Assembly (NCBI RefSeq): GCF_013155125.1
Contig: NZ_CP053564.1
Coordinates: forward strand, 5,091,501 to 5,155,500
Direction of reading: 5' to 3'
Origin: Pseudonocardia broussonetiae
GTDB taxonomy: Bacteria > Actinomycetota > Actinomycetes > Mycobacteriales > Pseudonocardiaceae
Length of the DNA stretch: 64,000 bases
Shown: positions 47,001 through 55,524 of the stretch, in pieces
Numbering within the stretch: the first letter of the stretch is position 1
Layout: every line of letters begins with the position of its first letter
Position numbers and translations under genes: made by a program
The notes under the pieces: model-generated
The model's input: only the letters and a program-made list of their open reading frames with translations
Told to the model about the DNA's origin: nothing
Databases searched by the model: none

Positions 47001-47699
47001 TCAGGGCAGGGGCGGCTCCGCGCCGCGCCGGGCGATCAGCGCGTCGATCCCGGTGGCCGCGGCCAGCGTCTGCCCGCCCGCCACGGCGGCCCGCCAGGCC
47101 TCCTCGCGGGCGGCCACGGCGCGCGTCAGCTCCAGCACCGCGGCCAGCTCGGCGCGGGGCACGACCACGATCCCGCTGGAGTCGGCCCGCACGACGTCGC
47201 CGGGGTGCACGGCCACGCCGCCGCACTGGACGGGCACGTTGATCGCGCCCGGGCCCTGGTTGGAGCCGGTGGCGGGGTGGACGCCGCGGGCGAAGACCGG
47301 CAGGCCGATCTCGTCGAGGCCGTCGACGTCGCGCACCGCCCCGTCGACGACCAGCCCGCTGCAGCCCAGGTCGTGGACCGTGCGGCCCACGATGTCGCCG
47401 ATCACGGCGGCGTCCTCGCGGCCGCCGCCGTCGATGACGAGCACGTCGCCCGCACCGATCAGGTCGGGTGCCTTGAGCACGAACAGGATGTCGCCGGGCT
47501 TCGTCCAGACCGTCACGGCGGTGCCGCAGACCTCCGGGCCACCCGCGAGCCGGCGCAGCGGGGGCCCGACGACCCCGACCGGGCCGCCGCAGTCGGCGAT
47601 CTGGGTGGTGGCGAACTCCCGCAGGGCGGCGACGTCGGCGGGGTCGGGCCGCTCCCCGGACGGGTTCACGGCCCACTGCTGCGGGTGCGACCTGCTCAC
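47001..47699 (-). CDS. RraA-family protein (HMG/CHA aldolase-like)
   Basis: A 232-residue protein with the RraA/aldolase core: TQIADCGGPVGVVGPPLRRLAGGPEVCGTAVTVWTKPGDILFVLKAPDLIGAGDVLVIDGGGREDAAVIGDIVGRTVHDLGCSGLVVDGAVRDVDGLDEIGLPVFARGVHPATGS. The G-G-x-x-x-D/A and DGAVRD motifs are the metal- and pyruvate-binding segments of class II pyruvate aldolases and oxaloacetate decarboxylases. True RNase E regulators share the fold, so an enzyme is more likely. GTG at 47699 overlaps the stop of the VOC-hydrolase gene. Confidence 0.88.
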   Translation of the reverse strand: MSRSHPQQWAVNPSGERPDPADVAALREFATTQIADCGGPVGVVGPPLRRLAGGPEVCGTAVTVWTKPGDILFVLKAPDLIGAGDVLVIDGGGREDAAVIGDIVGRTVHDLGCSGLVVDGAVRDVDGLDEIGLPVFARGVHPATGSNQGPGAINVPVQCGGVAVHPGDVVRADSSGIVVVPRAELAAVLELTRAVAAREEAWRAAVAGGQTLAAATGIDALIARRGAEPPLP

Positions 47700-48940
47700 G
47701 CCGACTCCCGCACGCGCTCGAGGAGGGCCGCAGCGAACGCCGGCGCGGCCTCCAGCGGGGTGAAGTGGCCGACGCCGTCGAGCGGGCGCAGGTCGACGTC
47801 GGCGAAGAACTCGCCGAGGCGGTCGGACCACTCCCGCGGGAACAGCGGGTCGTGCTCGGGCCACAGGACGGTCGTCGGGACGGCGAGACGGTCGCCGGGG
47901 GAGGGGGCCTGCTCGGCCAGCGACCGCGCGACCGTGCCCCCACCGGCCCGGTACCAGTTCACCGAGGCGACGAACGCCCCCGGCCGCCCGTAGGCGTCGG
48001 CGAGCCGGTCGAGCTCGGCGGCGTCCGGGGTGAACGCGGGGCCCGACCAGTGCGACCAGATGTGGCCGAGGTAGCCGCGGACGGCGGCCGGGTTCCCGTC
48101 GAGCAGCTCCTCGACCAGCGGGAGCCGGTGCAGGTGCTGGTACCAGAACTCGCGCTGCGCCTCGGGGGAGAGCACCCGCGCCCCCGCGCCCGGCACGGGC
48201 GGGGAGACCACCAGGGCCCGCACCAGGTCGGGGCGGGCCCGGGCCAGCTCCTGCGCGGCGCGCGACCCGACGTCGTACCCGCCGAGGACGACCGGCCCGG
48301 CCCCGAGCTCCTCGACGAGCGCGGCGACGCTGCGGGCCTGCGCGGCGGCGGCGTAGGCGTCCGGTCCGGCGCCGTCGGGGCGCTCGGTGGCGCCGAACCC
48401 GCGCAGGTCGGGCACCACGACGCGGCAGGACCCGGTGAGCCGCGGGACCACCTCTCGGAAGTCGTGGCGGTCGCCGGGCCAGCCGTGCAGCAGGACGACG
48501 ACCGGGCCGGGGCCGGTGTGGTCGTCGTAGGCGGTGCGGAACCCGTCGACGGGGGCGGCGAACGTCGCCGGGGCGGCCGCGGGCGCGTAGGTGCGCAGCT
48601 CGACGCCGGTGCCGTCGGGGTCGCGCAGGTAGATCCCGCGGCCCTGCCCGCGGGCGCCGAACAGGCTGCGCGGGGCGGGGGCGCCGTGCTCGGCCGCGAG
48701 CGCGTCGAGGTCGGCGTCGACCACCAGGGCCAGGTGGTCGACGTTGGTGCCGCTGCGCTCGCCGGCCTGCACGTCGATGATCGTCGAGGCGTCCACCCGC
48801 AGCGAGGCGAACGGCACCTCGCCCGCGCGCCACTGCTCCAGGCGGACCGGGACGAGCCCGAGGACGCCGACGTACCAGGCGATCAGCCGCTCGGGGTCGG
48901 GGGAGACGAGCACGAGGTGGTCCAGTCCGGTGACGCGCAT
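47696..48940 (-). CDS. Fusion of a VOC domain and an epoxide-hydrolase-like alpha/beta hydrolase
   Basis: A 414-residue two-domain protein. Residues 1-125 are a VOC domain: VTGLDHLVLVSPDPERLIAWYVGVLGLVPVRLEQW and RGIYLRDPDGTGVELRTYAPA. Residues 140-414 are a hydrolase with LLHGWPGDRHDFREV (near 150), an Asp nucleophile elbow GGYDVGS (near 223), Asp in WPEHDPLFP (near 364) and His in GVGHFTP (near 391), the Asp-based triad of epoxide hydrolases and dehalogenases. It is co-translated with the RraA gene (GTGA). The pair may form a short degradation path. The fusion is unusual. Confidence 0.88.
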   Translation of the reverse strand: MRVTGLDHLVLVSPDPERLIAWYVGVLGLVPVRLEQWRAGEVPFASLRVDASTIIDVQAGERSGTNVDHLALVVDADLDALAAEHGAPAPRSLFGARGQGRGIYLRDPDGTGVELRTYAPAAAPATFAAPVDGFRTAYDDHTGPGPVVVLLHGWPGDRHDFREVVPRLTGSCRVVVPDLRGFGATERPDGAGPDAYAAAAQARSVAALVEELGAGPVVLGGYDVGSRAAQELARARPDLVRALVVSPPVPGAGARVLSPEAQREFWYQHLHRLPLVEELLDGNPAAVRGYLGHIWSHWSGPAFTPDAAELDRLADAYGRPGAFVASVNWYRAGGGTVARSLAEQAPSPGDRLAVPTTVLWPEHDPLFPREWSDRLGEFFADVDLRPLDGVGHFTPLEAAPAFAAALLERVRESA

Positions 48941-48972
48941 GCCCCGTGTCTACCGGGCCGGGCCCGTGCGGG

Positions 48973-50508
48973 CTACGGGAGGAACGGGCGGTCGCGGCCC
49001 GTCCAGTTCTCCTCGCGCCGCCGGTAGACCTCGATCGGCTGCGGCGCCACGCGGAACGTGTAGCGCCCCGACTCCTCGACGACCTCGCCGTCGGTGGCCA
49101 GCATCCCCGGCACCGACAGCTCGACGTCGAACTCGGCGACCTCGCGCTGCCCGTAGACGCGGCTGTGCCCCAGCGCCCCGAACAGCAGGGCGGCCACCGC
49201 GCGCAGCCGGGAGAACCGGATGTCGGCGCGCAGCCAGCGGACGTCGAGCAGGCCCGAGTCGAGCGTCGGGCGCCAGGCCGGGACCATTCCGCGCGGGTGG
49301 TACGGGCCGTTGCCGACGAACAAGAACCAGACCTTCGTCCAGCGGCCCTCGATCCGCACGGCCACCGGCTCGGCGCGGCGCAGCACGACCACCAGCGCCG
49401 CGGCGAACGCCGGCCACTTGCCCCACCGCGGCTGCCACGCCTCGCGCAGGCGCACCAGGTCGGGGTAGGAACCCAGGCTCGCGGTGTTGAGGAAGCAGCG
49501 GGTGCGGATCACGGCGTCTGAGGTGGCGCCGGGATGCACCTCGACCAGGGCGAGGTCGACGGCCACGGCCTCGCCCGCCGCGGTGGCGTCGACGGCCTCC
49601 TGCAGGTCGTAGACGCCGACGTCGCGGGCGAAGTGGTTGAGCGTGCCGGTCGGGACGACGACGAACGGCAGGTGCCGCCGCCCGGCCACGGCCGCCGCGG
49701 CCGCGACGGTGCCGTCGCCCCCGGCAGCGCCGACGGCCCGCACGGAGCTGCCGGCGACCTCCACGGCCTCGTCGAGCTGCTCGTCGAGGTCGCGGTCGGG
49801 CCGCGCGCGCACGACGACGGCCTTCGGGAACGCGGCCTCCAGGTCGTCGGCCGGGTCGTGCTCGGGGTCGCCCGAGCGCTGGTTGGACACCATCACCAGG
49901 CCCTCGCCGTCGCGCAGCACCGGCACGGTGTCGAGCGGGCGGGCGCGGGCCTCGTCGGTGAGCCGCACCGGCCACCAGCGCCGCGACAGCAGCGCGAGGC
50001 CCGCGCCCAGCGCGGCGCCCGACACGACGTCGGAGGCCCAATGGACGCCCACGTGCACCCGGGAGTACGCGACGGTCGCGGCCAGCGGCGCGACCGCCAG
50101 CCCCAGCCGGGGGCTCTCCATCGCGACGGCCGTGGCGAACGCGGCGGCGGACGCGGCGTGCCCGGACGGGAACGACGACGACGTGGGGGGATCGTCGAGC
50201 GTCTGGTACGCCGGGAGCTCGGAGGCGGCCGGGCGGCGGCGCGGCAGCAGCGGCTTGAGCACGGCGTTGGCCGTGCTGCTCGCCGCGGCGATCGCGAACA
50301 CCCCGCGCAGCGCGGCCTTGCGGCTCGACCCGCGGCGCGCGGCCAGCAGCCCGGCCACGGCGAACCACAGCAGGCTGTGGTTCGCGGCGAGCGAAGCGGT
50401 CTTCATCGCATCGTCGACGGGGCTGGGCGGCAGCCCCGACACGGCGCGGGAGATCGCGCGGTCCAGGTCGCTGACTCGGCCCCTGCTGCGCCGTACCCGA
50501 CTTCTCAC
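48973..50508 (-). CDS. Bifunctional PAP2 phosphatase/diacylglycerol kinase-family protein
   Basis: A 511-residue protein. Residues 20-190 are a PAP2 lipid phosphatase domain with helices and the motifs KPLLPRRRP, PSGHAASAAAF and SRVHVGVHWASDV. Residues about 215-511 are a DAG kinase catalytic domain with AAGGDGTVAAAAAVAG and VVPTGTLNHFARDVGV. The two parts could interconvert phosphatidate-type lipids at the membrane. The GTG at 50508 is favoured: TAGGGT lies 7 nt upstream, so it is leaderless, and the longer reading frame upstream has no promoter. It diverges from pafA. Confidence 0.9.
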   Translation of the reverse strand: MRSRVRRSRGRVSDLDRAISRAVSGLPPSPVDDAMKTASLAANHSLLWFAVAGLLAARRGSSRKAALRGVFAIAAASSTANAVLKPLLPRRRPAASELPAYQTLDDPPTSSSFPSGHAASAAAFATAVAMESPRLGLAVAPLAATVAYSRVHVGVHWASDVVSGAALGAGLALLSRRWWPVRLTDEARARPLDTVPVLRDGEGLVMVSNQRSGDPEHDPADDLEAAFPKAVVVRARPDRDLDEQLDEAVEVAGSSVRAVGAAGGDGTVAAAAAVAGRRHLPFVVVPTGTLNHFARDVGVYDLQEAVDATAAGEAVAVDLALVEVHPGATSDAVIRTRCFLNTASLGSYPDLVRLREAWQPRWGKWPAFAAALVVVLRRAEPVAVRIEGRWTKVWFLFVGNGPYHPRGMVPAWRPTLDSGLLDVRWLRADIRFSRLRAVAALLFGALGHSRVYGQREVAEFDVELSVPGMLATDGEVVEESGRYTFRVAPQPIEVYRRREENWTGRDRPFLP

Positions 50509-50661
50509 CGGCCCGACCCTACGGCGGGGCGGGAGTGCGCCGCCGCGCGGCGCCACGCGTCGCAGGTCACCGGCGGTGCGGCCGCCGGGGCGGGCGCCAC
50601 GCCGGGAACCCGTGCGTCACAGGCGTGACAGGAGGGGCCCTCTTCCGCCTACGCTGGGGGG

Positions 50662-52023
50662 ATGCAGCGGCGGATCTACGGTGTGGAGACCGAGTTCGGG
50701 GTCACCTGCACCTTCCACGGCCAGCGACGTCTCTCCCCGGACGAGGTGGCGCGCTACCTGTTCCGCCGCGTCGTCTCGTGGGGGCGCTCGTCGAACGTCT
50801 TCCTGCGCAACGGCGCGCGGCTCTACCTCGACGTCGGGTCCCACCCCGAGTACGCCACGGCCGAGTGCGACTCGCTCGCCCAGCTCGTCAGCCACGACAA
50901 GGCGGGGGAGCGGATCCTCGAGGACCTGCTCGTCGACGCCGAGCGCCGGCTGGTCGACGAGGGCATCGGCGGCGACATCTACCTGTTCAAGAACAACACC
51001 GACTCCGCGGGCAACTCCTACGGCTGCCACGAGAACTACCTCGTCGCGCGGGCGGGGGAGTTCTCCCGCATCGCCGACGTCCTGCTGCCCTTCCTCGTCA
51101 CGCGCCAGCTGATCTGCGGCGCGGGCAAGGTGCTGCAGACCCCGCGCGGGGCCGTCTACTGCCTCTCCCAGCGCGCCGAGCACATCTGGGAGGGCGTCTC
51201 CAGCGCCACCACCCGCTCGCGCCCGATCATCAACACCCGCGACGAGCCGCACGCCGACGCCGAGCGCTACCGCCGCCTGCACGTGATCGTCGGCGACTCG
51301 AACATGTCCGAGACCACCACGATGCTCAAGGTCGGCTCGGCCACGCTGGTGCTGGAGATGATCGAGGCGGGCGTCCAGTTCCGCGACTTCACCCTGGACA
51401 ACCCGATCCGGGCCATCCGCGAGATCAGCCACGACCTCACCGGGCGGCGCACCGTGCGCCTGGCCGGGGGCCGCGAGGCCAGCGCCCTGGACATCCAGCG
51501 CGAGTACCACGCCCGGGCCGTCGAGCACCTGGCCGCGCGCGGCAGCGAGGACCCGGCCATGACGCGCGTCGTCGAGCTGTGGGGTCGCACGCTGGACGCC
51601 GTGGAGAGCCAGAACCTCTCGCTGATCGACCGCGAGATCGACTGGGCCATCAAGCACCGCCTCGTCGAGCGCTACCGCGAGCGCAACGACCTCGACATGG
51701 CCAGCGCCCGCGTCGCCCAGCTCGACCTCGCCTACCACGACATCCGGCGCGGGCGCGGGCTGTTCGACCTGCTGCAGCGCAAGGGGATGGTCGAGCGCGT
51801 CACCGACGACGGGGAGATCGAGGCGGCCAAGGACACCCCGCCGCAGACCACGCGGGCGAAGCTGCGCGGTGACTTCATCGCCGCCGCGCAGGCCGCGGGC
51901 CGCGACTTCACCGTCGACTGGGTGCACCTCAAGCTCAACGACCAGGCGCAGCGCACCGTGCTGTGCAAGGACCCGTTCCGCAGCGTCGACGAGCGGGTGG
52001 ACCGCCTGATCGCGTCGCTCTAG
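50662..52023 (+). CDS. pafA: Pup-protein ligase
   Basis: This 453-residue ATP-dependent ligase links the C-terminal Glu of Pup to substrate lysines. [71 protein letters not shown] contains the metal Glu and catalytic Asp. It lacks the Dop loop. [19 protein letters not shown] and [31 protein letters not shown] are shared with Dop. The ATG is 6 nt after TACGCT, leaderless. Its stop is followed by the 66-bp repeat array. Confidence 0.96.
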   Translation: MQRRIYGVETEFGVTCTFHGQRRLSPDEVARYLFRRVVSWGRSSNVFLRNGARLYLDVGSHPEYATAECDSLAQLVSHDKAGERILEDLLVDAERRLVDEGIGGDIYLFKNNTDSAGNSYGCHENYLVARAGEFSRIADVLLPFLVTRQLICGAGKVLQTPRGAVYCLSQRAEHIWEGVSSATTRSRPIINTRDEPHADAERYRRLHVIVGDSNMSETTTMLKVGSATLVLEMIEAGVQFRDFTLDNPIRAIREISHDLTGRRTVRLAGGREASALDIQREYHARAVEHLAARGSEDPAMTRVVELWGRTLDAVESQNLSLIDREIDWAIKHRLVERYRERNDLDMASARVAQLDLAYHDIRRGRGLFDLLQRKGMVERVTDDGEIEAAKDTPPQTTRAKLRGDFIAAAQAAGRDFTVDWVHLKLNDQAQRTVLCKDPFRSVDERVDRLIASL

Positions 52024-52090
52024 CAGCTCGCTCCGGCGCTTCCGCCCTGGCGGCGCGATCGGGAGTCCGCGCTGAGGCAGCTGCGCGCCT

Positions 52091-52603
52091 GGTGATCGTC
52101 GGGAGTGTGACGCCAGGGTCGCCCGGGGGACCGTGGTGGTGCGGTCCTGGTGATCACGCTGGCTGCTCGCCGGTGGTGATCAGCGGGGATGTGACCTGAG
52201 GGTCGTCGGCGGGACCGTGGTGGTGCGGTCTCGGTGATCACGGGTCGTGGGGGCGGGCGTCGATCCGCTCGGCTGGTGATCGTCGGGAGTGCGACGCCAG
52301 GGTCGTCCGTGGGACCGTGGTGGTGCGGTCCTGGTGATCACCCGGCTGTTCACCGGTGGCATCACCGGGAATGTGACCTGAGGGTCGTCCCCGGGACCGT
52401 GGTGGCGCGGTCTCGGCGATCACAGGGCGTGGGGCAGGCGCCGGTCTGCTCGGCCGGTGATCGTCGGGAGTGTGACGCGAGGGTCGTTGGCGAGACCGTG
52501 GTGGTGCAGCCTTGGTGATCACCGGCCGCTCGCCGGTGGTGATCACCGGGAATGTGACCTGAGGGTCGTCCGCGGGACCGTGGTGGTGCGGTCTCGGTGA
52601 TCA
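52091..52603 (+). repeat. Array of six 66-bp repeats in three A-B pairs
   Basis: The 650 bp between pafA and the next gene hold six units, each close to 66 bp and running from GGTGATC to GATCA: A1 52091-52156, B1 52175-52240, A2 52275-52340, B2 52358-52423, A3 52456-52521, B3 52538-52603. A and B types differ (for example GTCGGGAGTGTGACGC against AGCGGGGATGTGACCTG), and pairs recur every 180-184 bp. Each unit carries GGACCG, TGGTGGTG and CGGTCC, a 6-bp stem, degraded in A3. No gene is seen here. Two further copies lie at 17101-17238. Confidence 0.92.
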
Positions 52604-52673
52604 CCCGGCTGCTCGCCGGTGGCGCCCGCACGGCGCCCGGGCCGCACGGCGCCCGGGCCGCGCCGGGGAGGCC

Positions 52674-52907
52674 TCAGGCCTCGCCGAACATCCGCTCCCG
52701 GATCTGGGCCAGCTCGTCCTGCACCGAGGCCGAGGCGACGGTCTCGTCGTTGCGCCCCGGCTCGATGCCCAGGGCCCGCAGCAGCGCCGTGGCCGGGATG
52801 GCCGGATCGCCCGCCTCGCCCAGCACCGGGTGCAGGCCGGCCTCGGCGAGGTGGGTGAAGACCAGGTTGACGATCGTCCACGGGTTGAACGTCTCCGGCT
52901 CGCTCAT
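52674..52907 (-). CDS. Small conserved protein between pafA and pafB, unknown function
   Basis: A 77-residue protein from an ATG at 52907: MSEPETFNPWTIVNLVFTHL, then AEAGLHPVLGEAGDPAIPATALLRALGIEP, ending in SASVQDELAQIRERMFGEA. It is compact and helical, with no low-complexity composition, which favours a real gene. An earlier in-frame ATG at 52943 is possible. It diverges from pafB across 86 bp, so it may share control. No named family recognised. Confidence 0.75.
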   Translation of the reverse strand: MSEPETFNPWTIVNLVFTHLAEAGLHPVLGEAGDPAIPATALLRALGIEPGRNDETVASASVQDELAQIRERMFGEA

Positions 52908-52993
52908 GGCGGCGAGCTTCCGCGTCCGCACGGACGAGGTCAAGACCGGCCGTTCGGCTGTCGCAGGATGAGACAGGTCCTACGATGGCGCGC

Positions 52994-53974
52994 GTGTCCT
53001 CCTCGCGGGCCGAGCGGCTGGTCAACCTCGTGCTGTGCCTGCTGTCCACCCGCCAGTTCCTGACGGCGGAGCGGATCCGGGCGATCGTGCCGGGCTACGC
53101 CGACGCGCCCGGCGACGACGCGTTCTTCCGGATGTTCGAGCGCGACAAGGCCGAGCTGCGCGAGCTGGGGGTGCCGCTGGAGACCGGGCGGCGCTCCACG
53201 TTCGACACCGCCGACGGCTACCGCATCGCCCGCCAGGACTACGAGCTGGGCGAGATCGACCTCGAGCCCGACGAGGCCGCGGCCGTCGCGCTGGCCGCCC
53301 GGCTGTGGGACTCCCCGCAGCTGGCCGGGGCCGCGCGGGGCGCGCTGGTGAAGCTGCGGGCGGCGGGCGTGGAGGTCGACGAGGACTCCGGGCGGATCCA
53401 GCCGCGGGTGCGGGCCGGGGACCCGGCGTTCGCGCCGCTGCTGGCGGCTGTGCAGGCCGGGCGGGCGGTCACGTTCGACCACCGCCGCGGCGGCCCCGGC
53501 GGCGAGGTCGTGCGCCGGCACGTCGAGCCGTGGGGCGTGGTGTCCTGGCGGGGCCGCTGGTACCTGGTCGGCCACGACCGCGACCGCGACGACGTCCGCT
53601 CGTTCCGGGTGTCGCGGATCAGCGGCACGGTCACGGCCACCGGGCCGGCCGGTGCGGTCCGGGCCCCCGAGGGCGTCGACCTGACGGCGCTGGTCCGGCG
53701 CGGCACCGACCTGCCGCCGGTCACGGGCGTCGCGCGGGTCTGGGTGGCCGCGGGGCGGGCGCAGGGCCTGCGCCGGCTGGCCCGGGTGCTCGGCCCGCGC
53801 ACGCACCGCGGGCGCCCCGGCGACGAGCTGGAGCTCGACCTGCGCGACCCGGCGATGGTGGCGCGCTGGCTGGCCGGGCACGGCCCCGACATCGCCGTCC
53901 TGGACCCGCCCGACCTCGCCGAGCGGGTGCGGGCGACGTGGGCGGCCGCGGCCGATCCGGTGAGCACGCCGTGA
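52994..53974 (+). CDS. pafB: PafB, WYL-domain DNA-damage regulator
   Basis: A 326-residue HTH-WYL protein. Residues 1-60 form the winged helix (SRAERLVNLVLCLLSTRQFLTAERIRAIVPGY). The WYL core is VRRHVEPWGVVSWRGRWYLVGHDRDRDDVRSFRVSRISG, near 180-215. With PafC it activates LexA-independent DNA-damage genes. The GTG at 52994 is preferred to an ATG at 52985, because TACGAT (52981-52986) lies 7 nt before it and the start then aligns with M. tuberculosis PafB. The pafC GTG overlaps the stop. Confidence 0.93.
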   Translation: MSSSRAERLVNLVLCLLSTRQFLTAERIRAIVPGYADAPGDDAFFRMFERDKAELRELGVPLETGRRSTFDTADGYRIARQDYELGEIDLEPDEAAAVALAARLWDSPQLAGAARGALVKLRAAGVEVDEDSGRIQPRVRAGDPAFAPLLAAVQAGRAVTFDHRRGGPGGEVVRRHVEPWGVVSWRGRWYLVGHDRDRDDVRSFRVSRISGTVTATGPAGAVRAPEGVDLTALVRRGTDLPPVTGVARVWVAAGRAQGLRRLARVLGPRTHRGRPGDELELDLRDPAMVARWLAGHGPDIAVLDPPDLAERVRATWAAAADPVSTP

Positions 53975-54930
53975 GTACCGGAGGGGTCACCGAGCGGCTG
54001 CCGCGGCTGCTCTCGCTCGTGCCCTACCTGCTGGCGCGGCCGGGCGTGCTGGTCAGCGAGGTGGCGGCCGACTTCGGCGTCACCGAGCGGCAGCTGCGCC
54101 GCGACCTGGAGCTGCTGTGGATGTGCGGGCTGCCCGGCTACGGCCCCGGCGACCTGGTCGACCTCTCGTTCGCCGGCGACACCGTCACCGTCACCGAGGA
54201 CGCCGGCATGCGCCGCCCGCTGCGCCTCACCACGGCCGAGGCGACGGCCCTGCTCGTGGCGCTGCGGACGCTGGGAGAGCAACCCGGCGTCGTCGACACG
54301 GGAGCGGTGCGCCGGGCGACCGCGAAGATCGAGCGGGCCGTCGGTGACGCCGGGCTCGCATCGGTCGCCGTCGACCTGTCGCACGAGGAGGAGACCACCA
54401 CCGCCGCCGTGCGACAGGCCCTGGAGGGCGGGCGGGCGCTGCAGATCGTCTACTACACCGCGGGGCGCGACGCGGTGTCGCAGCGCGTGGTCGACCCGAT
54501 GCGGCTGCTGATCGTCGAGGGCCGCGGCTACCTCGAGGCGTGGTGCCGCCGCGCCGAGGGCGTACGGCTGTTCCGGCTCGACCGCGTCGAGGACGTCGCG
54601 GTGCTCGACGAGCCCGCGGAGCCGCCTCCGGACGCCGAGCCGTCCGACGTGTCCGAGGGCGCGTTCCGGGCCCGGCCCGACCACCCGGCCGCGGTGCTGC
54701 TGCTCGAGCCGGGCGCGCTGTGGGTCTCGGAGTACTACCCGGTGGAGGAGGCGCGGGAGGTCGAGGGCGGGCGGCTGCGGGTCGTGCTGCGCTACGCCGA
54801 CCCCGCCTGGCTCGTGCGGCTGGTGCTGGGGTTGGGTGGCGGGGCCCGGGTCCTCGACCCGCCGGAGCTCGCCGACGCGGTCGCGCGGCGGGCCCGGGAG
54901 GCGCTGGACCTGGACGGGATCGGGGAGTGA
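53971..54930 (+). CDS. pafC: PafC, WYL-domain DNA-damage regulator
   Basis: A 319-residue partner of PafB. The HTH is VTERLPRLLSLVPYLLARPGVLVSEVAADFGVTERQLRRDLELLWMCGLPGYGPGDLVDL. The WYL domain is DPMRLLIVEGRGYLEAWCRRAEGVRLFRLDRVEDVAVL, in which the W-Y-L triplet reads GYLEAWC (permissive). A C-terminal WCX-like region follows. It is translated with PafB through a GTGA overlap. PafBC act as a heterodimer responding to single-stranded DNA. Despite the gene names they are not part of the Pup ligation step. Confidence 0.93.
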   Translation: MSTGGVTERLPRLLSLVPYLLARPGVLVSEVAADFGVTERQLRRDLELLWMCGLPGYGPGDLVDLSFAGDTVTVTEDAGMRRPLRLTTAEATALLVALRTLGEQPGVVDTGAVRRATAKIERAVGDAGLASVAVDLSHEEETTTAAVRQALEGGRALQIVYYTAGRDAVSQRVVDPMRLLIVEGRGYLEAWCRRAEGVRLFRLDRVEDVAVLDEPAEPPPDAEPSDVSEGAFRARPDHPAAVLLLEPGALWVSEYYPVEEAREVEGGRLRVVLRYADPAWLVRLVLGLGGGARVLDPPELADAVARRAREALDLDGIGE

Positions 54931-54932
54931 CC

Positions 54933-55109
54933 ATGGTGGTGGCCTGGGTGGTGGCGGGGATCGGGCTGGTCCTGCTGGCCGCGGTGCTCCTGGCGGTGCT
55001 GCCGCGCGTGCGCCGGTTCTCCCGCGCGGTCGACGAGCTGAGCACCGGGATCGCGCGCGGCCGCGCCGCGCTCCCCGCCGTCGGCCGGGGCGCCGCGAAG
55101 CGGTCCTGA
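54933..55109 (+). CDS. Small single-span membrane protein
   Basis: A 58-residue protein from an ATG at 54933, two bases after the pafC stop. Residues 1-24 (MVVAWVVAGIGLVLLAAVLL) are one transmembrane helix, followed by an Arg-rich cytoplasmic tail (VDELSTGIARGRAALPAVGRGAAKRS). Its position between pafC and tatA makes a real gene likely. Role unknown; it might be an accessory membrane peptide. Confidence 0.7.
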   Translation: MVVAWVVAGIGLVLLAAVLLAVLPRVRRFSRAVDELSTGIARGRAALPAVGRGAAKRS

Positions 55110-55165
55110 CCGTGCGTTCTGCGGCGCAGCGGCGGTCCGCTCCCGGGCCGTTCCCCCGACCGGCG

Positions 55166-55171
55166 TAGACT
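55166..55171 (+). promoter_or_regulatory. Likely -10 element of tatA
   Basis: TAGACT lies 35 bp before the tatA ATG, with the ribosome site GCGGAAGGAC in between, so tatA has a leadered transcript. Confidence 0.6.
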
Positions 55172-55206
55172 GCGTCACGTACTGACCACGGCGGAAGGAC
55201 GACTCC

Positions 55207-55515
55207 ATGCCGAGCCTCGGCGGCTGGGAATTCGTGATCCTGATCGGCGTTCTGGTGCTGCTCTTCGGCGCCAAGCGACTCCCGGACATGGCCCGCTCGA
55301 TCGGACAGTCCGCGCGCGTGTTCAAGGGTGAGATGAAGGGCCTCAAGGACGACGGCGCGTCGAAGGACGCCCCCGCCCAGCCCGCTCCGCCCGCGGCCAC
55401 GCCGCCCCCCGCGCCGCTGCCGCCCACCGCGGCCGCCCCGCCCGCGCCGGCTCCGCAGCAGCAGCAGGAGACGACGCCGGCCGCCGGGCAGGGCCACTCC
55501 AGCCCCGGCCAGTAG
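55207..55515 (+). CDS. tatA: Sec-independent protein translocase subunit TatA
   Basis: A 102-residue pore subunit of the twin-arginine translocase. [44 protein letters not shown] shows the short TM helix, the FG hinge and the amphipathic helix with the RLPD motif. The tail (55-102) is Pro/Ala/Gln-rich, as in actinobacteria. It exports folded proteins together with TatC. tatC follows 9 bp later. Confidence 0.95.
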   Translation: MPSLGGWEFVILIGVLVLLFGAKRLPDMARSIGQSARVFKGEMKGLKDDGASKDAPAQPAPPAATPPPAPLPPTAAAPPAPAPQQQQETTPAAGQGHSSPGQ

Positions 55516-55524
55516 CCCACGCCG

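Noticed and set aside
52091..52603. A CRISPR array
   Set aside because: Units are 66 bp with two alternating types and the gaps between them (about 17-35 bp) are themselves similar between pairs. There is no constant short repeat with unique spacers and no cas gene.
52234..52631. Short frames with repeated VIVGSATPGS or HTPDDHQ peptides in the pafA-pafB gap
   Set aside because: They occur on both strands in several frames and simply translate the 66-bp repeat.
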